From positions 1 to 5,639 of the forward strand of contig JBNKLQ010000350.1 of the NCBI GenBank assembly GCA_050292445.1: DNA of 5,639 bases. The letters run 5' to 3'. This document shows, one piece after another, positions 1 to 5,544 of this stretch. How positions within the stretch are numbered: the first letter of the stretch is position 1; each line of letters starts with the position of its first letter. Position numbers and translations under genes: made by a program. The notes below the pieces were generated by a model, which did not search any database, had not been told where the DNA came from, and saw nothing but the letters and a program-made list of their open reading frames with translations. The DNA comes from Leptofilum sp050292445 (GTDB taxonomy: Bacteria > Chloroflexota > Anaerolineae > Promineifilales > Promineifilaceae).

Positions 1-1103
1 GTTTCATCGACCGTTTTGCTGATTTATGTCAAGCTGTCTGTGTATTGGGCGAACTCAGCCCGCGGGCTCTAGACACCATCGGTGGCATGGGTGAGCAGAT
101 GAGCGCCCGTATTTTGGCGGCGCATCTGCGCCAGATTGGCGTGCCTGCCGAGGCCATCGACGCGACCGAACTCATCGTCACCGACAGCAATTTTCAGAAT
201 GCCACACCCCAGTTTGAGGCCACCAAGCAGAAGACCGAAAGCCGGATACGGCCGTTGCTGGCCCAGGGTGTTGTGCCCATTGTCACCGGTTTCATCGCCG
301 CCAATGCCGAGGGCATTACCACCACACTGGGGCGGGGCGGCTCCGACTACACCGGCGCAATTCTGGGCGAAGCGCTTGCCGCCGATGAGGTCTGGATTTG
401 GACCGATGTAGACGGGGTCATGACCGCCGATCCGCGCCTGGTACCCAACGCCAAATCAATTCCCAAACTGAGCTATCGTGAAGTGTCTGAGCTGGCTTTT
501 TACGGGGCCAAAGTGCTGCATCCCAAAACAATGCGCCCCTGTGTGGAAAACGGCATTCCGCTGCGCATCAAAAATACGTTCAACCCCGAACATCCCGGCA
601 CCGTCATCGTGCCCGACGCGCCCAACGGCAACGGCGGCATCAAAGCGGTGACGGCTATTAACAATTTAGGGTTGGTCACAGTAGAGGGTAAAGGGATGAT
701 GGGCATCCCTGGCATTGCTGCCCGTACCTTCGGCGCTGTGGCCCGCGACGATCAGAGCGTTTTGCTCATTAGCCAGGCCTCTTCCGAACAATCCATCTGC
801 TTTGCCACCCCAGACGACGCCACAGACAAGATCATTCAGACCCTGGAAGATGAATTCAGTGTGGAGCTGGCTCGTCGGGATATTGATCGCATTTGGACAC
901 ATGAACCGGTGTCGATTGTGACGATTGTGGGGGCGGGCATGCGCGGCACCCCTGGCATTTCCGGGCGCATCTTTACGGCGCTAGGTGAACAAAAAGTGAA
1001 TGTCATTGCCATCGCCCAGGGGTCGTCCGAGTGCAGCATTAGCGTGGTGGTGGATGATGCGGAAACGGCCGTTGCCGTCGCCCAAATCCACGCGCTTATA
1101 TAA
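1..1103 (+). CDS. lysC: Aspartate kinase, 5'-truncated by the window edge
   Basis: Phosphorylates L-aspartate with ATP, the first step towards lysine, threonine and methionine; expected in the cytoplasm. The frame is open from base 3 with no start codon that fits, so the gene begins upstream. About 366 residues are visible against roughly 450 for the family, so the N-terminal KFGG-type motif is missing. Seen directly: GRGGSD at 330-347, the nucleotide-binding stretch WTDVDGVMTADPR at 399-437, and YGAKVLHPKT just after it. Two C-terminal ACT domains follow, roughly 669-870 (ISQASSEQSI) and 912-1098 (AIAQGSSECSISVVV), which in this family bind the feedback amino acid. The ACT signatures resemble those of ThrA-type kinases, but the protein stops at 1101-1103 right after the second ACT domain, so no homoserine dehydrogenase is fused. 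A TTG at 45 is internal and not the start. Enzyme identity is very secure; the lysC symbol is the usual one for a monofunctional kinase. Confidence 0.96.
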   Translation, partial: FIDRFADLCQAVCVLGELSPRALDTIGGMGEQMSARILAAHLRQIGVPAEAIDATELIVTDSNFQNATPQFEATKQKTESRIRPLLAQGVVPIVTGFIAANAEGITTTLGRGGSDYTGAILGEALAADEVWIWTDVDGVMTADPRLVPNAKSIPKLSYREVSELAFYGAKVLHPKTMRPCVENGIPLRIKNTFNPEHPGTVIVPDAPNGNGGIKAVTAINNLGLVTVEGKGMMGIPGIAARTFGAVARDDQSVLLISQASSEQSICFATPDDATDKIIQTLEDEFSVELARRDIDRIWTHEPVSIVTIVGAGMRGTPGISGRIFTALGEQKVNVIAIAQGSSECSISVVVDDAETAVAVAQIHALI

Positions 1104-1108
1104 AAAAT

Positions 1109-1160
1109 GAGATTGGAGACTGGAGATTAACGATTGGCTGCTCCTTATCTCCAATCTCCA
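1109..1160. repeat. Heptamer-based inverted repeat after the kinase gene
   Basis: The left side has four 7-base units from 1111 to 1138: GATTGGA, GACTGGA, GATTAAC, GATTGGC. The right side has two exact ATCTCCA units at 1147-1160. Bases 1109-1119 are perfectly complementary to 1148-1158 (11 bp) with a 28-base loop. It begins 5 bases after the kinase stop codon. The RNA could fold and protect the 3' end, but no T-run follows the right arm, so a standard intrinsic terminator is not supported. It is probably a dispersed intergenic repeat family; copy number in the genome cannot be judged here. Confidence 0.75.
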
Positions 1161-1177
1161 CTCCCCTCTTGAACCGC

Positions 1178-1197
1178 AGTTAACTTTTGCTTTAACC
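1178..1197 (+). promoter_or_regulatory. Candidate operator, copy 1 of a shared 20-bp motif
   Basis: AGTTAACTTTTGCTTTAACC matches the motif at 2570-2589 at 17 of 20 positions. It has partial dyad symmetry, with GTTAA and TTAAC as outer arms around a T-rich centre. It lies 141 bases before the ATG of the binding-protein gene and 95 bases before a candidate -10 box. A copy upstream of each of two related transport genes suggests a binding site for a common regulator. The regulator is unknown, and the motif does not resemble the classical Fur box. Confidence 0.5.
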
Positions 1198-1212
1198 AAC
1201 GCTTGATTCTGG

Positions 1213-1228
1213 GTGAACGGCCGTTCAC
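1213..1228. promoter_or_regulatory. Perfect 16-bp palindrome upstream of the binding-protein gene
   Basis: GTGAACGGCCGTTCAC equals its own reverse complement. It lies between the candidate operator at 1178-1197 and the candidate promoter at 1249-1278. Its centre is the ACGGCCGT octamer that is frequent across the window, but the symmetry extends four bases further on each side. It could be a second operator for a dimeric regulator, or an octamer copy with chance flanking symmetry. Confidence 0.4.
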
Positions 1229-1248
1229 TTAGAAATGATCGCCTGTCA

Positions 1249-1278
1249 TTGCCAGTCCCCAACCATCTCCGGCATAAT
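1249..1278 (+). promoter_or_regulatory. Candidate sigma70-type promoter for the binding-protein gene
   Basis: TTGCCA at 1249-1254 and CATAAT at 1273-1278 are separated by 18 bases, close to the TTGACA/TATAAT consensus. Transcription would start near 1285, giving a leader of about 34 bases that contains the ribosome binding site. The sequence around the -10 (CCGG then cATAAT) recurs upstream of the permease gene at 2661-2669. The call rests on pattern only. Confidence 0.4.
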
Positions 1279-1303
1279 CACCCTTCATCTTCAACAATTT
1301 GCG

Positions 1304-1310
1304 TAAGGAG
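1304..1310 (+). promoter_or_regulatory. Strong ribosome binding site of the binding-protein gene
   Basis: TAAGGAG lies 8 bases before the ATG at 1319, a near-ideal Shine-Dalgarno sequence that fixes the start of the lipoprotein. It is clearly the strongest of the three transporter genes, consistent with a binding protein made in excess over its membrane partners. Confidence 0.85.
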
Positions 1311-1318
1311 AACAATTC

Positions 1319-2428
1319 ATGTTTACAAGAGAATCCAGACAGCTTGTCTTGATTGGTTTATTTTTGCTGTTGGCACTGCTTTTGGTTGCCTGTGGTTTTG
1401 GTGATGATGCACCTGCTACCGAGGATGGCGTATCGGCTGAATCAGACTCCGTAGCTGATCCCGAAGCCGAGGGCGATGGCATAGCAGGCGATCTGGTTGT
1501 TTATTCGGGCCGCAGCGAAAGTTTGGTTGGCCCGATTATTGAGCAGTTCGCCGCTAAGACCGGCATTAACGTTGAAGTGCGCTACGGTAGCACCTCAGAA
1601 ATGGCCGGTGTGCTGCTGGAAGAAGGGGCCAACAGTCCGGCCGATCTCTTTTATGCCCAAGACCCTGGCGGTTTAGGTACCATCTCAGTGGCTGGCATGT
1701 TTGCCACGTTACCAGAGGAAACCATCGCCAACGTGCCAGCTCGTTTTATCCCAGAAGATAGCGCATGGGTAGGCATTTCAGGGCGGGCGCGCGTGGTTGT
1801 TTACAACACCAGCGTCATTACCGATCCAGCCAACGATCTGCCAGCCGATATTTTTGACTTTGTGGATCCGGCGTGGAACGGCCGTATCGGCTGGGCACCT
1901 ACCAACGGTTCATTCCAGGCAATGGTCACCGCCATGCGCGCCACCTGGGGTGAAGAGCAAACCCGCGAATGGCTCAGCGGCATCCAGGCCAACAACCCCG
2001 TCGTCTACAGCAGCAACACCCCCATTGTCTCTGGCGTGGCAGCGGGCGAGGTGGATGTGGGCTTTGTCAATCATTACTATCTCTACCGCTTCCTGGCCGA
2101 AGAAGGCGAAAGTTTCCCGGCGCGTAACTATTTCTTGCCCGGTGGTGGTCCCGGTTCCCTCGTGATGGTCTCGGGTGCAGGCATCCTCAACACCGCGCCC
2201 AACGCCGCCAATGCCCAGCAGTTCATCGACTTCTTGCTATCACTGGAAGCCCAGCAATACTTTGCCGATGAAACGTTTGAGTACCCAGTGGTAGAAGGTG
2301 TGGCCATTGACCCCAACTTGCCTCCTTTTTCGGAACTTGATGCCGTAGCGCTCAACATCTCCATAAACGACCTGGTTGATCTGGAAGGCACGCAAGACCT
2401 GCTCCTGGAGCTTGGCATCATTGAGTAA
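1319..2428 (+). CDS. fbpA: Fe3+ ABC transporter substrate-binding lipoprotein (FbpA/AfuA family)
   Basis: Captures the substrate, most likely ferric iron, outside the membrane and delivers it to the permease encoded next. The 369-residue protein begins with a lipoprotein signal: a short charged N-terminus, a hydrophobic run at about residues 9-24 and the lipobox LVAC, with C25 as the predicted lipidated residue. An acidic, low-complexity linker (residues 26-58, 11 Asp/Glu) separates the anchor from the binding domain, which starts at LVVYSGRSE (59-67). FYAQDPGG follows near 111-118. The family's paired tyrosines, which bind Fe3+ in FbpA proteins, are seen as NHYYLYR (Y253, Y254). Compared with Haemophilus FbpA, the first-lobe His and Glu ligands appear replaced by S66 (or R65) and Q114. 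The gene has its own strong ribosome binding site and candidate promoter. Family identity is secure; iron specificity is inferred from the tyrosines and the permease signatures. Confidence 0.93.
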   Translation: MFTRESRQLVLIGLFLLLALLLVACGFGDDAPATEDGVSAESDSVADPEAEGDGIAGDLVVYSGRSESLVGPIIEQFAAKTGINVEVRYGSTSEMAGVLLEEGANSPADLFYAQDPGGLGTISVAGMFATLPEETIANVPARFIPEDSAWVGISGRARVVVYNTSVITDPANDLPADIFDFVDPAWNGRIGWAPTNGSFQAMVTAMRATWGEEQTREWLSGIQANNPVVYSSNTPIVSGVAAGEVDVGFVNHYYLYRFLAEEGESFPARNYFLPGGGPGSLVMVSGAGILNTAPNAANAQQFIDFLLSLEAQQYFADETFEYPVVEGVAIDPNLPPFSELDAVALNISINDLVDLEGTQDLLLELGIIE

Positions 2429-2435
2429 GTTGAAA

Positions 2436-2548
2436 GTCATTCTGAACGAAGCGCAGCGAAGTGAAGAATCCCTACGGAGACTATCCGGCAAACACTATGC
2501 CCAAGAATGATGAAGTTCATAAGGATTCTTCGCTGCGCTCAGAATGAC
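2436..2548. repeat. Long imperfect inverted repeat with 5-base periodicity
   Basis: The element starts 7 bases after the stop codon of the binding-protein gene. GTCATTCTGA (2436-2445) pairs with 2539-2548, GCGCAGCGAAG (2451-2461) with 2528-2538, and AATCC (2467-2471) with 2523-2527. This gives a 26-bp stem with two 5-base bulges on the left arm and a 51-base loop. The bulges are extra 5-base units (ACGAA and TGAAG), so the left arm reads as a run of related pentamers. It resembles REP/MITE-like repeats scattered between genes in many bacteria. Placed between a binding-protein gene and its permease gene, it could reduce read-through or stabilise the upstream mRNA. A T6 run lies at 2558-2563, 9 bases after the stem, too far for a classical terminator. 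Confidence 0.8.
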
Positions 2549-2569
2549 AGATAATGGTTTTTTAACTAT

Positions 2570-2589
2570 GGTTAACTTTTGACTTAACC
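2570..2589 (+). promoter_or_regulatory. Candidate operator, copy 2 of the shared 20-bp motif
   Basis: GGTTAACTTTTGACTTAACC is the most symmetric copy: GGTTAA and TTAACC are exact inverted arms around an 8-base centre. It lies 157 bases before the permease ATG and 94 bases before a candidate -10 box, almost the same distance as copy 1 from its -10 box. This points to one regulator acting on both transcription starts. Confidence 0.55.
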
Positions 2590-2613
2590 GGCTGAATGTT
2601 TTGCTTGATCGTT

Positions 2614-2633
2614 CGTTAAATCAAAAGTTGACC
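2614..2633 (-). promoter_or_regulatory. Candidate operator, copy 3 of the shared motif, inverted
   Basis: The reverse complement, GGTCAACTTTTGATTTAACG, matches copy 2 at 17 of 20 positions. Copies 2 and 3 therefore face each other across 24 bases. They may form a paired binding site that loops or binds cooperatively, or an RNA stem of about 18 pairs including one G-U. Copy 1 has no such partner, which favours DNA binding over RNA folding as the common function. Confidence 0.5.
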
Positions 2634-2641
2634 ACCCTCCC

Positions 2642-2669
2642 TTGTTTCAAATCCCATTCACCGGATAAT
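2642..2669 (+). promoter_or_regulatory. Candidate promoter for the permease and ATPase genes
   Basis: TTGTTT at 2642-2647 and GATAAT at 2664-2669 are 16 bases apart. The -10 is a good match; the -35 is moderate. CCGG immediately before ATAAT mirrors the candidate promoter of the binding-protein gene. If used, it would let the permease and ATPase be transcribed separately from the binding protein, with a leader of about 50 bases. Confidence 0.35.
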
Positions 2670-2726
2670 TCTATCGAGGGTAGCCGGACTTTTCGGCACA
2701 GATTTTCCAAACAGTAGGATTCCAAC

Positions 2727-4409
2727 ATGGGTGTTACGGATTTTGGCAGCGTACGCACACTGCCCAGAATCAAAATTGAATTAGACCAGACGTGGCTGCA
2801 CCAACGGCACTGGTCGCCATTTCACTGGCTGCTGGTCGGCAGTGCTGGGATGGTGGCTGCTTTAATATTGCTGGTGCCTACTTATTTGCTGCTGCGTGTA
2901 GGCACCAGTTGGACCGAGGCGTGGCAAACGCTTTCCCAACCACGCACGCTAGAAATTTTGGGGAATACACTAGGATTGGCGGTGGCTGTAACGGCCGCTT
3001 CTGCCCTCATTGCTGTTCCCCTGGCCTGGCTTACCACCTGTACCGATTTGCCTGGCAAGCGGTTTTGGGCCGTGATTGTGGCTCTGCCGCTAGTGGTGCC
3101 TAGCTACGTGGCGGCGTATCTCTTTGCTTCAATTCTCACTCCCAAAGGCCTCCTGCAACAAATTTTGTATCCCATTTTCGGCATCGAACGGCTGCCGAAT
3201 TTTTACGGTTTCCCCGGTGCCTTTATGGTGCTGACGCTGGTCAGCTACCCGTTTATCTTCCTCACAGTGCGTAGTGCCTTAAAGAAGATGGACCCCGCGC
3301 TGGTGGAAGCAGCCCGCAGTTTGGGGCTGTCGCCGTGGCGGGCGTTTTGGCGGGTGACGTTGCCTTATTTACGGCCGTCTATCACAGCGGGCGGTTTGCT
3401 GGTCATGCTCTACACCCTGCGTGACTTCGGTGCCGTCAACATGCTGCAATATTCCACCTTCACCCGCATCATCTACAATCGCTATTTAGGCTACAAGCTA
3501 GATATGGCGGCGGCGATGGCGTTGGTACTGGTGTTGGTTACGGCCGTTATCCTCATTTTGGAACAACGCAGCCAGGGCAAAGCCCGCTACGCACGTGTTT
3601 CGATTGGCGTAGCCCGTGCCCAAACCCCTGTGAAGCTGGGGCGCTGGCGTTGGCTGGGGTTGGGCCTCACGGGGTTGCTCTCTTTTTGGGCATTGATGGT
3701 GCCTTCAATTGGTCTAGCCTATTGGTTTTGGCGTGGCCTCAATCAGGATTGGGCGGTCAAAACGCTGGGTGCCGCGCAAACCAACGTGGAATCATTGCTG
3801 TCGCTGGTGGAACCGGCCTGGCATTCGCTGTCGGCGTCGTTGCTGGGGGCGGGATTGGCGATGCTGCTGGCGCTGCCGATTGCCATTTTGGTGGTGCGCC
3901 GACCCAGCCGCTTGAGCCGCCTGTTTGAACGGCTTTCTTACGCCAGCTTTGCTTTGCCCGGCATTGTGGTGGCATTGGCCTACGTCTTTTTTGGCACGAA
4001 TTATGCTTCTTCGCTCTACCAAACTTTACCGATGCTGCTTATTGCTTACGTTATATTGTTTATTCCGCAGGCTGTGGGGGCGCAGCGCAGTTCGCTGCTG
4101 CAAGTTTCTTCAACGTTGGAAGAGGCAGCGCAAAGTTTGGGGAAACGGCCGTCCACTATTTTCCGCCGCATCACCCTGCCACTGGTCAAACCGGGCATGT
4201 TGGCCGGGGCAGCGCTGGTGTTCCTCACCTGCATGAAGGAGCTGCCCGCCACGCTCATTTTAAGCCCGCTGGGCTTCAATACCCTCTCAGCCGAAATCTG
4301 GTCCAACATTGGCGAAGCGTTTTTCGCTCGCGCCGCCGCCCCAACCCTGCTGCTGCTCCTGCTCTCCTCCATCCCTCTGGCCTGGATGACATTGCGGGAG
4401 AAAGAATAA
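2727..4409 (+). CDS. fbpB: Fe3+ ABC transporter permease, two fused halves (FbpB/AfuB family)
   Basis: Forms the membrane channel of the importer. The 560-residue protein carries two permease halves in tandem, as is usual for this family, so one chain does the work of a dimer. About 12 hydrophobic segments are visible, the first near residues 34-58. The linker between halves spans about residues 279-305. Each half has the loop that contacts the ATPase: EAARSLG (194-200) followed by WRVTLP, and EEAAQSLG (465-472) followed by RRITLP. The signatures LRDFGAV (231-237) and MKELPATLIL (503-512) are typical of iron-type permeases. The start is constrained: an in-frame TAG lies at 2715-2717 and AGGA at 2716-2719 gives a modest ribosome binding site 7 bases before the ATG. 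The ATPase gene follows after 85 bases. Assignment to the Fe3+/thiamine-type permease group is secure; iron is favoured by the neighbouring binding protein. Confidence 0.94.
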   Translation: MGVTDFGSVRTLPRIKIELDQTWLHQRHWSPFHWLLVGSAGMVAALILLVPTYLLLRVGTSWTEAWQTLSQPRTLEILGNTLGLAVAVTAASALIAVPLAWLTTCTDLPGKRFWAVIVALPLVVPSYVAAYLFASILTPKGLLQQILYPIFGIERLPNFYGFPGAFMVLTLVSYPFIFLTVRSALKKMDPALVEAARSLGLSPWRAFWRVTLPYLRPSITAGGLLVMLYTLRDFGAVNMLQYSTFTRIIYNRYLGYKLDMAAAMALVLVLVTAVILILEQRSQGKARYARVSIGVARAQTPVKLGRWRWLGLGLTGLLSFWALMVPSIGLAYWFWRGLNQDWAVKTLGAAQTNVESLLSLVEPAWHSLSASLLGAGLAMLLALPIAILVVRRPSRLSRLFERLSYASFALPGIVVALAYVFFGTNYASSLYQTLPMLLIAYVILFIPQAVGAQRSSLLQVSSTLEEAAQSLGKRPSTIFRRITLPLVKPGMLAGAALVFLTCMKELPATLILSPLGFNTLSAEIWSNIGEAFFARAAAPTLLLLLLSSIPLAWMTLREKE

Positions 4410-4411
4410 TT

Positions 4412-4494
4412 AATTGTGAATTGTGAAGTCTTGATTGTGAACGGGCTAAATCATTCACAATTCACGATTCACCATTCATAATTCACAATTCCCC
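4412..4494. repeat. Heptamer repeat filling the permease-ATPase spacer
   Basis: Two AATTGTG units (4412-4425) lie just after the permease stop. Six consecutive 7-base units occupy 4453-4494: ATTCACA, ATTCACG, ATTCACC, ATTCATA, ATTCACA, ATTCCCC. The two sides are complementary: 4416-4427 pairs perfectly with 4454-4465 (12 bp), and 4412-4422 pairs with 4480-4490 (11 bp). The last unit ends at the base before the ATPase start codon, so the repeat takes the place of a normal ribosome binding site. This looks like an inserted or expanded repeat family, similar in style to but different in sequence from the one at 1109-1160. Confidence 0.8.
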
Positions 4495-5544
4495 ATGTCC
4501 ACTGTCACCTGTCACAACCTCTATAAAACATTCGAAGATCAGCCTGTGGTGCAAAATGTGAGCCTGTCTGTGCCGCCGGGGCAAATTTTGGTCCTGTTGG
4601 GGCCGAGCGGCTGTGGCAAGACGACGACGCTGCGCCTGATTGCTGGATTTGAACAGTTGGATAACGGCCGTATCGAAATTGACAATCAACTTGTAGCCGA
4701 CGGCTCTCGCCATGTGCCCCCGGAAAAGCGGCGCGTGGGTATTGTCTTTCAGGATTATGCCATTTTCCCCCATCTCAGTTTGGCCCAAAACGTAGGCTTT
4801 GGTCTCAAGCGTGGCCAATCTGACCGCGTGGAAGAGATGTTGAACTTTGTTGGCTTGAGTGGTTTAGGCGAGCGGATGCCACACCAGCTTTCTGGCGGGC
4901 AGCAACAGCGGGTAGCTCTAGCCCGCGCGTTGGCCCCACAGCCCGTTGTTTTGCTGCTGGATGAACCATTTTCTAACCTGGATGCGGCGCTGCGCGTGGA
5001 GATGCGCCAGGAAGTGCGGCGCTTATTGAAGGCAAGCGGCACCACGGCCGTTTTTGTGACGCACGATCAGGAAGAAGCCTTGTACATGGGGGATCAGGTG
5101 GGGGTGATGCACGCTGGTCGTTTGGAGCAGGTGGGCACGCCCGAAGCGATTTTTCACCAGCCGCGCACCCGTTTTGTGGCTGAATTTTTAGGTCAGACCG
5201 ACTTTTTGCCTGGCGAAGTGACCGAGCAAGGGGTACAAACGCCCTTAGGCATCCTGCCACAAATGTTGTCGCTGGCCAGTGGTACGGCCGTCGAAATCGC
5301 CGTTCGCCCCGATGATTTGCAGGTGCAGCCAGATGATGACGGAAACGGCCGTATCGTTTCGCGGCAGTTTGTGGGCATTGCTTTTGTCTACGGTGTGCGT
5401 CTGGACGACGGTACGCTGATTCACAGCTGGCAGCCGCATGAGAATAGTTTGGCCGAGGGAACGGCCGTCACCGTCCAGTTTGCCGCCCCGCACGAGCTCC
5501 CCTGTTTTTACCAAAACCACATCGTACCCAATAAAAGTCGCTGA
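4495..5544 (+). CDS. fbpC: Fe3+ ABC transporter ATP-binding protein (FbpC/AfuC family)
   Basis: Hydrolyses ATP on the inner face of the membrane to power import through the adjacent permease. All ABC ATPase motifs are intact in the 349-residue protein: Walker A GPSGCGKT (36-43), Q-loop Q86 in VFQDYAIFPH, signature LSGGQQQR (132-139), Walker B VVLLLDEP (151-158) with D156 and E157, D-loop SNLD (160-163) and switch H190. The C-terminal part, from about residue 230, is a TOBE-like regulatory domain (FLGQTDFLPGEV, then AVRPDDLQV), as in FbpC and MalK-type importers. Length is normal for the family. The ATG is supported because the protein begins directly with the usual first strand, but no Shine-Dalgarno sequence precedes it; the upstream bases are heptamer repeat. 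Translation may depend on an unstructured leader or another mechanism. No clear terminator follows. Confidence 0.95.
   Translation: MSTVTCHNLYKTFEDQPVVQNVSLSVPPGQILVLLGPSGCGKTTTLRLIAGFEQLDNGRIEIDNQLVADGSRHVPPEKRRVGIVFQDYAIFPHLSLAQNVGFGLKRGQSDRVEEMLNFVGLSGLGERMPHQLSGGQQQRVALARALAPQPVVLLLDEPFSNLDAALRVEMRQEVRRLLKASGTTAVFVTHDQEEALYMGDQVGVMHAGRLEQVGTPEAIFHQPRTRFVAEFLGQTDFLPGEVTEQGVQTPLGILPQMLSLASGTAVEIAVRPDDLQVQPDDDGNGRIVSRQFVGIAFVYGVRLDDGTLIHSWQPHENSLAEGTAVTVQFAAPHELPCFYQNHIVPNKSR

Larger units (their letters stand above)
248..5468. repeat. Over-represented octamer palindrome ACGGCCGT (12 exact copies)
   Basis: Exact copies start at 248, 1065, 1217, 1878, 3371, 3540, 4145, 4664, 5044, 5284, 5345 and 5461; a near copy (ACGGCCGC) starts at 2991. 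By simple arithmetic an arbitrary 8-mer is expected about 0.09 times in this length. Eleven copies lie in the four genes and one in a spacer. Within genes it is read in all three frames, as Thr-Ala-Val, Asn-Gly-Arg or (Leu/Ile/Lys)-Arg-Pro, so a protein motif does not explain it. Confidence 0.85.

Noticed and set aside
45..47. TTG as start codon of the aspartate kinase
   Set aside because: The frame is open and protein-like upstream to base 3, and starting here would remove the N-terminal ATP-binding part; the true start lies before the window.
1104..1318. Broken homoserine dehydrogenase fragment after the kinase
   Set aside because: Reading the spacer in other frames gives no dehydrogenase-like nucleotide-binding motif; the DNA is repeat and regulatory sequence.
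2539..2563. Intrinsic terminator made of the inverted repeat plus T6 at 2558-2563
   Set aside because: The T-run begins 9 bases after the stem and the loop is 51 bases long, unlike a standard terminator; attenuation remains possible but is not shown.
1178..2633. Classical Fur boxes (GATAATGATAATCATTATC) for an iron operon
   Set aside because: Neither regulatory region contains a recognisable match; the shared motif is different.
4046..4372. Antisense open frame of 108 codons within the permease gene, with other frames of about 60-110 codons such as 4483-4818 and 5245-5562 on the minus strand
   Set aside because: They overlap securely identified genes, have no recognisable domains and show the biased composition expected of shadow frames.
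4412..4494. CRISPR array
   Set aside because: Units are only 7 bases, contiguous without spacers and partly inverted.
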